Shown here piece after piece: positions 14,898 to 23,118 of a DNA stretch of 64,000 bases; within the stretch, counting starts at the first letter, position 1; each line of letters starts with the position of its first letter. Location: positions 5,661,001 to 5,725,000 of the forward strand of contig NZ_CP114904.1 in assembly GCF_027497215.1 (NCBI RefSeq), in the 5' to 3' direction. The notes beneath the pieces are model-generated. The model had not been told where the DNA came from. It saw nothing but the letters and a program-made list of their open reading frames with translations, and did no database searches. Origin of the DNA: Micromonospora sp. WMMD812. GTDB taxonomy: Bacteria > Actinomycetota > Actinomycetes > Mycobacteriales > Micromonosporaceae. The translations under genes and the position numbers were made by a program.

Positions 14898-15794
14898 GTG
14901 GTGAGCGGGGCGGCGGCGCCTCGGCCGTCCGCCGATCCCGTCGTCCTGGTCGCGCACGGTAGCCGTGATCCGCGGGCTGCCGCGGCGACCGGGGCCCTGG
15001 CCCGGGCGGTGTCGGCGGCCCGCCCGGGCACCCCGGTGTCGGCGAGCTGGCTCGACCACACCGATCCGGATCCGGCCGAGGCGCTGCGGGCGCTCGCCGA
15101 CGCCGGTCATCCGCGGGCGGTGCTGGTCCCGGTGCTGTTGACCGCCGCGTACCACCGTCGGGTCGACATCCCGGCGGCGGTCGCCGCGGCCCGAGCCTCG
15201 GCGCCGTCACTGTCCGTACGGGTGACCGACGTGCTCGGTCCGGTTGGCGGGGCGGTGGACGGGAGTCTGCTGGCCGGCCTGCGGCGGCGGTTGGCGGAGG
15301 CGGAGCCGGGTCCGTTCGACGCGCTGGTGCTGGCCGCGGCGGGCACCCGGGACCCTCGGGCCCGCGGCTCGGTGGGTCAGGTGGCCGCCGCCCTCGGCAG
15401 CCGCCTCGGCGTGCCGGTCCGGGTGTCGTACGCCTCGGCCGCCCCGCCGACGGTCGACGCGGCGGTCGCCCGGCTGCGCGCGGAGGGTGCCCGCCGGGTG
15501 GCGGTGTCGGCGTACTTCCTGGCGCCCGGTCTCTTCCACGACGCGGTGACGGTGGCGGCGCGTGCCGCCGGTGCGGTGGCGGTCTCCGCGCCCCTCACCG
15601 ACGCCCCGGAACTCGCGGATCTCGTGCTGCGCAGAGTCGACGCCGCGCTGGCGGGCGGCCTGCCCCGGCCACTGACAACAGCCGTTGGGGCGCGGGTGGC
15701 CCGGAGCGGTGGACCGGGCCTCGGGCTGGTGTCGCGCGCGGCCCGCAGCGGCCGGTCGGCCGGCTCCGGACAGCAGAACGCCCCGGCGGGTTGA
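14898..15794 (+). CDS. Sirohydrochlorin chelatase (CbiX/SirB-like)
   Basis: About 298 residues with two chelatase repeats. The first opens with PVVLVAHGSRDPRAAAATG and contains a PVLLTAAYHRRVDIP loop; the second has DALVLAAAGTRDPRARGSVGQ and SAYFLAPGLFHDAV. These are the metal-binding His loops of class II chelatases that insert iron into sirohydrochlorin to make siroheme (or cobalt for B12). In an operon with a siroheme enzyme, ferrochelation is the likely job. GTG 14898 or 14901 is the probable start; GTG 14862, inside cysH, is also in frame. The stop codon is buried in a terminator hairpin. Confidence 0.85.
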   Translation: MVSGAAAPRPSADPVVLVAHGSRDPRAAAATGALARAVSAARPGTPVSASWLDHTDPDPAEALRALADAGHPRAVLVPVLLTAAYHRRVDIPAAVAAARASAPSLSVRVTDVLGPVGGAVDGSLLAGLRRRLAEAEPGPFDALVLAAAGTRDPRARGSVGQVAAALGSRLGVPVRVSYASAAPPTVDAAVARLRAEGARRVAVSAYFLAPGLFHDAVTVAARAAGAVAVSAPLTDAPELADLVLRRVDAALAGGLPRPLTTAVGARVARSGGPGLGLVSRAARSGRSAGSGQQNAPAG

Positions 15795-15808
15795 ACCCGG
15801 CGGGGCGT
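15778..15808. terminator. Hairpin overlapping the chelatase stop codon
   Basis: ACGCCCCGGCGGGTT (15778-15792) pairs with AACCCGGCGGGGCGT (15794-15808) with one mismatch. It ends the cys operon and, being between convergent genes, may also end the whiB transcript. Confidence 0.65.
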
Positions 15809-15825
15809 GCAGCTGTGTCGGTGGG

Positions 15826-16083
15826 TCAGGCGGAGTGAGCGCGCAGCACCCGGAGGCCGCCGCGACGCTTCACGGCGCGCCGCTCCTCCTCGCTCATCCC
15901 GCCCCAGACGCCCGCGTCCTGACCCGACTCGAGCGCCCACTGCAGGCACTGGTCGGTCACGGAGCAGCGCCGGCAGACGGCCTTGGCCTGCTCGACCTGC
16001 AGGAGAGCCGGTCCGGACGTCCCGATCGGGAAGAACAGCTCCGGGTCCTCGTCGCGGCAGACAGCATGGTGACGCCAGTCCAT
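15826..16083 (-). CDS. whiB1: WhiB1-like iron-sulfur transcription factor
   Basis: 84 residues starting MDWRHHAVCRDEDPELFFP, nearly identical in pattern to mycobacterial WhiB1 and streptomycete WblE. Four cysteines (Cys9, then CRRCSVTDQC) bind a 4Fe-4S cluster that reacts with nitric oxide; the turn GVWGG and a basic tail (RRAVKRRGG) form the sigma-binding and DNA-binding parts. The start at 16083 is preferred because GAGGAG lies 10 bases upstream; an ATG at 16101 would add six residues and has no ribosome site. It is convergent with the cys operon. WhiB1 is essential in mycobacteria. Confidence 0.95.
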   Translation of the reverse strand: MDWRHHAVCRDEDPELFFPIGTSGPALLQVEQAKAVCRRCSVTDQCLQWALESGQDAGVWGGMSEEERRAVKRRGGLRVLRAHSA

Positions 16084-16529
16084 GGCGGCAACACTCCTCA
16101 TTCTGGATGGGTGGCAGATCGTGCTTTGTTGCTTTTCCTATATGCATCCGCAACGCCGGTCGTAACGGTTCGCGTTCGACTATTCGGCATTGCGTGAGCA
16201 GGCTGTTGGCACCGGGGACCTGCCGGAACGGCTCAACGTGCCGAGCATATCCAGGCAATGTCCCGGTAACTCAAGTTCGCTTGTGAATACTTTCACGAAC
16301 TCACACAATGTCAAGGGTGACGCTCGGAAAAACTCCGCGCGGTGAGCAAGCCCACAACCCATTTGTCCGGGTTTCCGAGTGATCCGGTTACCCCGCGTAC
16401 CACAGTCGAGGATCAATATAGTACAGTCCGCGTGACATTGCTGACATTTCCGGCACCTGCCCCTCGGTGTTGCGGCCACCGCGTCGTTGCGGTGTCACGG
16501 CCGCGTCGACCTAGGGCAGTACCCGAGAG
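16084..16529 (-). promoter_or_regulatory. Long 5' region of whiB1
   Basis: About 445 bp without a convincing gene, less GC-rich than its surroundings. Read on the minus strand, a TTGACA hexamer at 16314-16309 lies 17 bp from AGTATT (16291-16286), and a second candidate pair is TTGAGT (16274-16269) with TATGCT (16249-16244). A CRP-like palindrome at 16282-16297 overlaps the first candidate -10. I see nothing identifiable in 16320-16529 beyond A+T-rich patches such as ATCAATATAGTACAG. Confidence 0.5.
16282..16297. promoter_or_regulatory. CRP-like binding site upstream of whiB1
   Basis: TGTGAATACTTTCACG fits the CRP consensus TGTGA-N6-TCACA at 9 of 10 defined bases. The mycobacterial whiB1 promoter is known to be controlled by the cAMP receptor protein Rv3676, so this placement about 200 bp before the start codon is meaningful. 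Confidence 0.65.
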
Positions 16530-17480
16530 CTAGCAGATTACTCTCAGTGCCGCGGGAACGGATGTGAATCTGACTTTTTCCCGCTCGCCGAGGTAGTCGC
16601 CGTCCAGTTGGAACGCCTGCGGACGGCTCGACAGCAGCGTGAACTCCGCAACGTCATGTAGCCGCAACACCTGGCGACCATGCGGATCGGGGTGCCCGGA
16701 GACGAACTGCGTCACTGTCCGTGCCGTGCTGGGCACCCGGAGCTGACGGAAGGCGAGCACGTCCAGGCCCAGGTCGAACGACGCCTCCGGGTTCGGGTTG
16801 ATCTCGCGGTCGCCCAGGTAGGTCCACGGCGCCGTGTTCTGGATGATGGCCGAAGCCAGCTCGCCCTGGCCCGCCTCGCCAGGGCGCTCCAGACTGATCG
16901 CCGGGTGCCGCCGGTCGGAGGCGAAGAAGTACTGGCTCAGGATCGCGCGCAGGTAGAGCCCGGGGCTGGACACCCGCCCCTTCCGGCGGGCCTGCTCCAC
17001 CCGGTGGATCACGGCGGCGTCGAGGCCGAAGCCGGCGCAGAACGTGAAATAGCGGTCGTCGGCGCGGCCGAGCCCGATCGTGCGGTAGCGGCCCAGCCGC
17101 AGCCCTTCCAGGATCATGCTGGTGCCCTCGGGCCACTCCCCGGGCAGGCCCAGCGCCCGCGCGAAGACGTTCGTCGAACCGCCCGGAACGGTGGCCAGCG
17201 CGGGCAGCCGCTCGGCCGGGGGGAGGGCGCCGGGGGCGGTCGGCGGCTCGGCGGCCATCAGCCCGTTGACCACCTCGTTCACGGTGCCGTCGCCACCGAG
17301 GGTGACCACGACGTCGACCCCCTCCTCGGCCGCCTCCCGCGCCAGCGCGGTGGCGTGCCCGCGCCGCCGGGTGTACCGCACGGAAAGGTCGACTTCGCTG
17401 CGCAGCGCCCGGACCAGCACGTCCCGGCTGCGCTCGCTGGTGGTGGTGGCTTTCGGATTGACCACCAGGACGGCCCGCAT
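16530..17480 (-). CDS. Diacylglycerol/lipid kinase (DAGK catalytic domain)
   Basis: 316 residues starting MRAVLVVNPKATTTSERSRD. The nucleotide-binding loop VVTLGGDGTVNEVVNGLM (about residue 60) and PGGSTNVFARALGLP are the DAGK/YegS signatures; FTFCAGFGLDAAVI follows. The C-terminal beta domain ends FQLDGDYLGEREKVRFT. It should phosphorylate diacylglycerol or a related lipid using ATP. A lipid-kinase-like gene next to whiB1 also occurs in mycobacteria. The open frame continues upstream of 17480 but the family N-terminus fixes this start. Confidence 0.9.
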   Translation of the reverse strand: MRAVLVVNPKATTTSERSRDVLVRALRSEVDLSVRYTRRRGHATALAREAAEEGVDVVVTLGGDGTVNEVVNGLMAAEPPTAPGALPPAERLPALATVPGGSTNVFARALGLPGEWPEGTSMILEGLRLGRYRTIGLGRADDRYFTFCAGFGLDAAVIHRVEQARRKGRVSSPGLYLRAILSQYFFASDRRHPAISLERPGEAGQGELASAIIQNTAPWTYLGDREINPNPEASFDLGLDVLAFRQLRVPSTARTVTQFVSGHPDPHGRQVLRLHDVAEFTLLSSRPQAFQLDGDYLGEREKVRFTSVPAALRVIC

Positions 17481-17523
17481 GGGCGGCACTGTACCCCCCG
17501 GTAGCCCGGGTATCGTGGCGCGC

Positions 17524-17916
17524 GTGACCATCGACTCCGACCCGATTCCCGTCACGCTCCGCTGGGCGGTCCGGCTGTTGCGCGGCGAGGCGGTCGCCGT
17601 CGCGCTCATCGCCGTCTGGCTGGTCTGGGCCGACCTGACCGCCGACACCACCGCCGGACTCACCTCGGCGTTGCTGGTGACCGCGTTCGCGGTCGGCGCG
17701 GCGGTCGCGCTCTGGGCACTCGGTGGCGCGCTGGCCCGTTGCCGCGCCGGGGCGCGCGCCCCGGCGATCGTGCTCCAGCTCATGCTGCTGCCGATCGGCT
17801 GGTACATGGTCCAGGGCGGCCTGGGCTGGCTGGGCGTGCCCCTGATGGCGCTCGGCGTCGGGGTCAGCGCGCTCCTGGTGAGCCCGGCCACCACCCGGGC
17901 GCTCGGCTTCTCCTGA
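17524..17916 (+). CDS. Small integral membrane protein
   Basis: 130 residues from GTG 17524 with four predicted helices (about 25-42, 50-75, 85-100 and 102-118) and almost no loops. There is no catalytic motif. It is divergent from the lipid kinase with 43 bp between the starts. Mycobacteria have a small membrane protein at the equivalent place near whiB1, so the position may be conserved. Function unknown. Confidence 0.75.
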   Translation: MTIDSDPIPVTLRWAVRLLRGEAVAVALIAVWLVWADLTADTTAGLTSALLVTAFAVGAAVALWALGGALARCRAGARAPAIVLQLMLLPIGWYMVQGGLGWLGVPLMALGVGVSALLVSPATTRALGFS

Positions 17917-17976
17917 GCCGCCGGGCCGGAGGACCCGCCGTGGCCGCCGCCGGACCGCGCCGCAGCCCGCCGCGGA

Positions 17977-18387
17977 TCAGTAGCCGGAGGAGCGGCGGGT
18001 GAGCAGTGAGATGGTCGCCTGCCCGTCGGTGGCGGTGGCGGACGCCGCCGTGGTCAGCGCGGTGAGCACCTTCCAGGCGAACGACGACTCGGCGGGGAGC
18101 TTGGCGCCCCGGACGATCGGCACCGTCACCTCGACGGTCAGGGCGTCCTCGGTGACCGAGAAACGGCACTCCAGCTCGGCGTCCTTCGTCGCGATGGCGA
18201 GCAGCATCGCGCAGGCCTCGTCGACGGCGATCCGCAGGTCCTCGATCTCGTCGAGCGCGAACTGCAACCGGGCCGCCAGACCGGCGGTGGCGGTGCGGAG
18301 CACGCCCAGGTAGCCGCCGTCGGCGGGCACGGTGAGGTGCACGACGTCGTCGTCGGTGGCCGGCTGGCCGGTCAGTTGAGTCACCAC
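17977..18387 (-). CDS. Anti-sigma-factor-type ATPase (RsbW/HATPase_c family)
   Basis: 136 residues with the short HATPase fold of serine-kinase anti-sigma factors: LRTATAGLAARLQFALDEIE, then the N-box-like LRIAVDEACAMLLAI, and a beta-hairpin LTVEVTVPIV. The Asn usual in the N box is replaced (DEACAMLL), and the glycine-rich ATP lid is poor, so ATP binding is uncertain. No sigma factor or anti-anti-sigma gene is adjacent. GTG 18387 or 18384 is the start. It may regulate a SigB/SigF-like sigma factor encoded elsewhere. Confidence 0.78.
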   Translation of the reverse strand: MVTQLTGQPATDDDVVHLTVPADGGYLGVLRTATAGLAARLQFALDEIEDLRIAVDEACAMLLAIATKDAELECRFSVTEDALTVEVTVPIVRGAKLPAESSFAWKVLTALTTAASATATDGQATISLLTRRSSGY

Positions 18388-18416
18388 TCATCCCCCCGGT
18401 CGCGGACTCTACCCGG

Positions 18417-18941
18417 TCAGGCGCTGGGACGGGTGGGGGCCGCCGCCACCTGGCGGGCCAGCCCGTGCAGCGCCTCGCCGCTGAGCCGGTAGGGGACCCA
18501 CTCGTCCATCTTCTCGGCGCCGATCGCGGCGTAGAAGCCGGCCGCCGGGTTCCAGTTGATCATCCACCACTCGAGCCGGCGGTAGCCGCGCTCGACGCAG
18601 ATCGCGGCGAGGGTGGCCAGCAGCCGTCGACCCGCACCGGTGCCCCGCGCCGTCGGGCGGACGTAGAGGTCCTCCAGGTAGATGCCGTGCACCCCGGCCC
18701 AGGTGGAGAAGTTGAGGAACCAGAGCGCGAACCCGATCGGCTCGTCGCCGGCGTCCACCGCGACGTGCCCGTACAGGGCCGGCGCCGGGCCGAACAGTGC
18801 GGCGGTCAGCTGCTCCGGGGTGAGGTGGCACTGGTCGGGCGCGCGTTCGTACGCCGCCAGTTCGTGCACCATAGCGACGACGGCCGGCACGTCCTCGGGA
18901 CGTGCCGGCCGGATCGTCGGTGCCTGAGCCCCGAGCGTCAC
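18417..18941 (-). CDS. GNAT acetyltransferase, spermidine/diamine N-acetyltransferase-like
   Basis: 174 residues. TIRPARPEDVPAVVAMVHELAAYERAPDQ and LEDLYVRPTARGTGAGRRLL, WWMINWNPAAGFYAAIGAEKMDEWVPYRL closely follow the SSAT/thialysine acetyltransferase subgroup, in which the WxVLxWNxPAIxFYxxxGA signature is typical. It starts with a GTG that overlaps the sodN stop by four bases, so it is translated from the sodN transcript. The substrate may be a polyamine or another small amine, which is inference. Confidence 0.85.
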   Translation of the reverse strand: MTLGAQAPTIRPARPEDVPAVVAMVHELAAYERAPDQCHLTPEQLTAALFGPAPALYGHVAVDAGDEPIGFALWFLNFSTWAGVHGIYLEDLYVRPTARGTGAGRRLLATLAAICVERGYRRLEWWMINWNPAAGFYAAIGAEKMDEWVPYRLSGEALHGLARQVAAAPTRPSA

Positions 18942-19342
18942 GCCTTCTTGGTCTCCCAGAAGATCTTGGCGATCTCGTCGATCTTCTGCAGCAGCTGGTC
19001 GGCGGTGGCCGGGTCGAGGCTGCCCTTGACGCCGCCGGAGCCGGCGAGCTTGGTGGCCTCGTTGAAGAGCTGGTGCAGCTGCGGGTACTTCTCGAAGTGG
19101 GCGGGCTTGAAGTAGTCGGTCCAGAGCACCCAGAGGTGGTGCTTGACCAGCTCGGCGCGCTGCTCCTTGATGATGACCGCGCGGGTGCGGAACTCCGGGT
19201 CGGTGTTCGCCTGGTACTTCTCGCAGATCATTTTGACCGACTCGGCCTCGATCCGGGCCTGGGCCGGGTCGTACACGCCGCAGGGCAGATCGCAGTGGGC
19301 GCTCGCCGTGACACGGGGCGCAAGGATGCGTGGAAGTCGCAT
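18938..19342 (-). CDS. sodN: Nickel superoxide dismutase precursor
   Basis: 134 residues. A 15-residue propeptide MRLPRILAPRVTASA precedes the nickel hook HCDLPCGVY (His16, Cys17, Cys21), which becomes the N-terminus after cleavage. The rest is the four-helix bundle (EQRAELVKHHLWVLWTDYFKP, FNEATKLAG). The start is fixed by GGAGGATCCCGATG. It dismutes superoxide in the cytoplasm. The maturation protease sodX is divergent 85 bp away. Confidence 0.96.
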   Translation of the reverse strand: MRLPRILAPRVTASAHCDLPCGVYDPAQARIEAESVKMICEKYQANTDPEFRTRAVIIKEQRAELVKHHLWVLWTDYFKPAHFEKYPQLHQLFNEATKLAGSGGVKGSLDPATADQLLQKIDEIAKIFWETKKA

Positions 19343-19427
19343 CGGGATCCTCCATGGGAAGTTTGCGATGATCCAAGACGACATTACTCCTGGACCGGCT
19401 CCCCGACCGGATGGAGGTGAAACCGTC

Positions 19428-19775
19428 GTGACCCGTCACCCGGCGGAGGTTTCCGGGCTGCGCCGGCCGCTGACCGCGGTCCTGGTGACCGGCCCGTCCA
19501 TGGCGCCCACGCTGCGGCACGGGGACGCCGTGCTGGTGCGGCGCGGCGGGCGCCCCGTCCGGCCCGGGGACGTGGTGGTCGCCGTCTTCCGCACCCGACC
19601 CGACCTGCTGGTGGTCAAGCGCGCGGTGCGACCGCAGGACGGCGGCTGGTGGCTGCGCGGCGACAACGACCTGGTCACCGACGACTCCCGGGCGTACGGC
19701 GTGGCCGACGTGCGCGGTCGGGTGCTGGCGCGCTACTGGCCCCGCCCCGGCCGGGTGCGGCGGAAGGCATTATGA
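19428..19775 (+). CDS. sodX: Nickel-type superoxide dismutase maturation protease (S26 family)
   Basis: 115 residues similar to signal peptidase. VTGPSMAPTLRHGDAVLV holds the catalytic Ser24 and DLLVVKRAV the general base Lys64, with GGWWLRGDNDLVTDDSR as the third conserved box. There is no membrane anchor, as expected for the enzyme that removes the SodN propeptide. GTG 19428 is chosen because GGAGGT lies nine bases upstream; an ATG at 19368 would add 20 residues without a good ribosome site. Divergent from sodN. Confidence 0.92.
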   Translation: MTRHPAEVSGLRRPLTAVLVTGPSMAPTLRHGDAVLVRRGGRPVRPGDVVVAVFRTRPDLLVVKRAVRPQDGGWWLRGDNDLVTDDSRAYGVADVRGRVLARYWPRPGRVRRKAL

Positions 19776-19916
19776 CCCTCCTCACATCCGGCGGGCACCT
19801 CCGACACTATGCTCGAAACGTGCCCGGGTGACCCCCGCACCGCGTGCCCCTGCTCGCCGCACACCTCGCGGCCGGAGCCGGCCGCCCCGTCTGCTCGACA
19901 GATCCTGGAGTCACCA

Positions 19917-21095
19917 ATGCCTTCGTCCACCGTGGACCCCGCCGATCCCGTCTTCCGGCTGCACCGGGGCGGCAAGCTCGCCGTAACCTCGACGGTCCCG
20001 CTCACCAGCCGCGAGGACCTCTCCCTCGCGTACACCCCCGGGGTCGCCCGGGTGTGCGAGGCGATCGCCGCCGACCCGACGCTGACCGCCGACTACACCT
20101 GGGTGTCGCACACCGTCGCGGTGGTGACCGACGGGTCCGCGGTACTCGGGTTGGGCAACATCGGCCCGCGCGCGGCGCTGCCGGTGATGGAGGGCAAGGC
20201 GGTGCTGTTCAAGCAGTTCGGCGGTGTGGACGCGGTGCCGGTCTGCCTGGACACCCAGGACGTGGACGAGATCGTCGCGATCGTGCGGGCACTGGCGCCG
20301 TCGTTCGGCGGCATCAACCTCGAGGACATCAGCGCGCCGCGCTGCTTCGAGGTGGAGCGCCGGCTCGACGACGCGCTGGACATCCCGGTCTTCCACGACG
20401 ACCAGCACGGCACCGCGATCGTGGTGCTCGCCGCCCTGCGCAACGCCGCGGCGCTGCTCAACCGCAAGCTGGGCGACCTGCGGGTCGCGGTCAGCGGCGC
20501 GGGCGCGGCCGGCGTCGCGGTGACGAAGATGCTGGTCGCCGGCGGGGTGAACCCCGACCAGGTCGTGGTCTGCGACTCCAAGGGCATCCTCGGCCGACAC
20601 CGCACCGACCTCACCGGCACGAAGGCGGAGCTGGCCGCGACCACCAACGCCGACGGTCGCGCGGGCGACATCACCGAGGCGCTGCGCGGCGCGGACGTGC
20701 TGATCGGCGTCTCCGGCGGGCAGATCCCCGAGGCGGCGGTGGCCGGCATGGCGCCCGGCGGCATCGTCTTCGCGCTGGCGAACCCGACCCCCGAGGTGCA
20801 CCCGGAGGTGGCCGCCCGGCACGTCGCGGTCGTGGCCACCGGGCGCAGCGACTACCCGAACCAGATCAACAACGTGCTCGCCTTCCCGGGCGTGTTCCGT
20901 GGCGCGCTGGACGCGCGCGCCACCCAGATCACCGACACGATGAAGGTGGCCGCCGCGGACGCCATCGCCGGGGTGGTCGCCGAGGTGCTGACCGCCGAGG
21001 CGATCGTCCCGTCGCCGCTGGACCCCCGGGTGGCCCCCGCCGTGGCCGAGGCGGTGGCCGAGGCGGCCCGCCGCGACGGCGTCGCCCGCGCCTGA
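19917..21095 (+). CDS. NAD(P)-dependent malic enzyme
   Basis: 392 residues, the short prokaryotic malic enzyme without a C-terminal phosphotransacetylase domain. TSREDLSLAYTPGVARVCEAI, the metal and malate site GGINLEDISAPRCFEVERRL, FHDDQHGTAIVVLAALRNA and the Rossmann motif VAVSGAGAAGVAVTKML are clear. It decarboxylates malate to pyruvate. The ATG follows TGGAGTCACC. A hairpin terminator follows the stop. Confidence 0.93.
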   Translation: MPSSTVDPADPVFRLHRGGKLAVTSTVPLTSREDLSLAYTPGVARVCEAIAADPTLTADYTWVSHTVAVVTDGSAVLGLGNIGPRAALPVMEGKAVLFKQFGGVDAVPVCLDTQDVDEIVAIVRALAPSFGGINLEDISAPRCFEVERRLDDALDIPVFHDDQHGTAIVVLAALRNAAALLNRKLGDLRVAVSGAGAAGVAVTKMLVAGGVNPDQVVVCDSKGILGRHRTDLTGTKAELAATTNADGRAGDITEALRGADVLIGVSGGQIPEAAVAGMAPGGIVFALANPTPEVHPEVAARHVAVVATGRSDYPNQINNVLAFPGVFRGALDARATQITDTMKVAAADAIAGVVAEVLTAEAIVPSPLDPRVAPAVAEAVAEAARRDGVARA

Positions 21096-21099
21096 TCGA

Positions 21100-21139
21100 G
21101 GGCCCTTCCTGTCGCGACCCGCACAGGAAGGGCCCTTCT
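21100..21139 (+). terminator. Rho-independent-like terminator after malic enzyme
   Basis: GGGCCCTTCCTGT at 21100-21112 pairs exactly with ACAGGAAGGGCCC at 21123-21135; a TTCTT run follows. Ten-base loop. Confidence 0.8.
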
Positions 21140-21171
21140 TAACGGGCGCTCAGCTTGTTACCGTGCCGATC

Positions 21172-22125
21172 ATGCGTGCCGCCTTCGCCTCCCGTCTCGA
21201 CGACGACAACCCGCTCGCCGCGCTCACCGTGGGGGAGCGGCCGGAGCCGGTCCACCCGGACGCGGACTGGGTGACCGTGCAGGTCCGGGCCAGTTCGCTG
21301 AACCACCACGACCTCTGGTCGCTGCGTGGGGTCGGCCTCACCGAGGCGCAGCTGCCGATGATCCTCGGCTGCGACGCCGTCGGCCTGGACCCGGACGGCA
21401 ACGAGGTGGTCGTCTACCCGGTCGTCCCCACCCCGGGTGACCCGCGCGGGGTGTCGATCCTCTCCGAGCACTTCCCGGGCACCCTCGCCGAGCGGGTGGC
21501 CGTGCCGCGGGCGAACCTCGTGCCGCTGCCCGAGGGGTTGTCGCTCACGGACGCCGCCTGCCTGCCCACCGCCTGGCTCACCGCCTGGCGGATGCTCACC
21601 ACAAAGGGGCGGGTGGAGGACGGCGACGCCGTCCTGGTGCAGGGCGCCGGCGGCGGGGTGGCGACGGCCGCCGTCGCGCTCGCGGTGGCGATGGGCAAGC
21701 GGGTGTACGCGACCAGCCGGGACGCCGCGAAGCGGGACCGGATCGCCGCCCTCGGCGCGACGGCTGTCGAGCCCGGCGCCCGGCTGCCGGAGCGGGTGGA
21801 CGTGGTGATCGAGACGGTCGGCGCCGCCACCTTCGACCACTCGCTGAAGTCCGCCGCGCCGATGGCCCGGATCGTCGTCTCCGGGGCGACCGCCGGGCAC
21901 CTTCCGACGGTCAACCTGCGCCGGGTGTTCGCCATGCAGCTCGAGATCCTCGGCACCTCGATGGGCACCCCGGGCGAGCTGTACGACCTGCTCGCGTTCT
22001 GCGCGGAGCGGCAGGTGCGCCCCGTGGTGGACAGCGTGGTCCCGTTCAGCAAGGTCGACGAGGCGTTCGCGCGCCTGCACGGCGGGGAGGCCTTCGGCAA
22101 GATCGTGCTCGACCACACGGCCTGA
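21172..22125 (+). CDS. Zinc-binding-type alcohol dehydrogenase/quinone oxidoreductase (MDR family)
   Basis: 317 residues. GroES-like N-terminus with SSLNHHDLWSLRGVGL and LGCDAVGLDPDGNEVVVYP, then the NAD(P) site VQGAGGGVATAAVALAVAMGKRV. The catalytic zinc ligands of classical alcohol dehydrogenases are incomplete, so a zinc-free quinone/enoyl reductase is more likely. C-terminal VVPFSKVDEAFARLHGGEAFGKIVL is typical. ATG 21172 is preferred over GTG 21163. Substrate unknown. Confidence 0.85.
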   Translation: MRAAFASRLDDDNPLAALTVGERPEPVHPDADWVTVQVRASSLNHHDLWSLRGVGLTEAQLPMILGCDAVGLDPDGNEVVVYPVVPTPGDPRGVSILSEHFPGTLAERVAVPRANLVPLPEGLSLTDAACLPTAWLTAWRMLTTKGRVEDGDAVLVQGAGGGVATAAVALAVAMGKRVYATSRDAAKRDRIAALGATAVEPGARLPERVDVVIETVGAATFDHSLKSAAPMARIVVSGATAGHLPTVNLRRVFAMQLEILGTSMGTPGELYDLLAFCAERQVRPVVDSVVPFSKVDEAFARLHGGEAFGKIVLDHTA

Positions 22126-22149
22126 CCGCCAGGGGCACGCGCCCCGCGG

Positions 22150-23118
22150 TCAGAGGTGGTTGTCGAGGGTGGCCAGACCGTCGCGGGCCGCGTCGGTGGG
22201 GATCCGCCGCTTGGCCGCCGCGTCGCCGTACAGCGACCAGCGGAGGAACTCGACGGTGGTGTCCGACACCACCCGCAGCGCGTCGCCGTCGGTCAGCAGC
22301 GCCCGGCCGTGGTCGCCCCTGGTCAGGCTGAGCATGGCCTTCGGCCAGGGCACCGCGTCGTACGCGGCCTTGCCCGCCGCGTACTCCACCACCTCGTCCA
22401 ACTCGCCGTGCACGAAGAGCTGCGGGGCGGCGGCGCCCGCGAAGCCCGTGCCCACGCCGAGTGCCGTACCGGCGAACACCACGCCGGCGTCCAGCCGCTC
22501 GTCGCGCCCCGCCGTGAAGAGACCGATGGTGGTCACGCCGCCGGCCGAGTGCCCGGCCGCGGCCACCCGGTCGCCGGCCAGGTGGCCCCGGAGCGGGTCA
22601 CCGGCCTTCCCGTCGAGCGCGAGCACCTGGGTCAGCGCGTACGACACGTCGGCCGGCTGGTTGAGCACGTCGAGCACGTTGACCTCTGTGCCGCGGGCGG
22701 TGTGCGGGAACGTGGGCGCGGCGACCACGAACCCGGCCGCCGCCCAGCGCGTCAGCAGCGTCGCGTAGTCGTCCGGGCGGCCACCCAGTCCGTGGCTGAA
22801 CATCACCACCGGGAACCGGCCGCCGGCCGCGGTCGCGGATCGCTCCGGGGCGCCGCCGGCCCGGCCCGCCGCCGGGTACCAGACGGTCACCGGCAGCGGC
22901 CGGTCGCCGTCGCGGTTCAGCTTCAGCTGGCGTACGCCGACGGCGAAGCTCTTCTCCGGCGCGGTGCCGGCGGGTACCCGGGGAGCCGGCGTGGCGCTCT
23001 TCGGCGGATCCGCCGGTGGGTTGCGCGGCTCGGCGACCGGGGCGGGCCCCGAGCAACCCACCAGGCCGGCCGTGAGCAGGGCGGCGGTGAGCAGGGCGGG
23101 GGTGCGGCGACGGGACAT
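22150..23118 (-). CDS. Lipoprotein alpha/beta hydrolase (paralogue 1)
   Basis: 322 residues. A lipobox LLTAGLVGCSG in the first 25 residues predicts a lipid anchor. The hydrolase core has FPVVMFSHGLGGRPDDYATLL (oxyanion region) and AAAGHSAGGVTTIGLFT (nucleophile Ser in G-x-S-x-G), with FVHGELDEVVEY and TRGDHGRALL for the acid and His. It resembles PAF-acetylhydrolase/chlorophyllase-like carboxylesterases. The neighbouring gene at 23937 is a paralogue with the same order of motifs, so the pair arose by duplication. Confidence 0.85.
   Translation of the reverse strand: MSRRRTPALLTAALLTAGLVGCSGPAPVAEPRNPPADPPKSATPAPRVPAGTAPEKSFAVGVRQLKLNRDGDRPLPVTVWYPAAGRAGGAPERSATAAGGRFPVVMFSHGLGGRPDDYATLLTRWAAAGFVVAAPTFPHTARGTEVNVLDVLNQPADVSYALTQVLALDGKAGDPLRGHLAGDRVAAAGHSAGGVTTIGLFTAGRDERLDAGVVFAGTALGVGTGFAGAAAPQLFVHGELDEVVEYAAGKAAYDAVPWPKAMLSLTRGDHGRALLTDGDALRVVSDTTVEFLRWSLYGDAAAKRRIPTDAARDGLATLDNHL

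Noticed and set aside
16342..16533. 63-codon ORF upstream of whiB1
   Set aside because: No ribosome site, atypical codon use for this genome and it overlaps the end of the lipid-kinase gene; no family resemblance.
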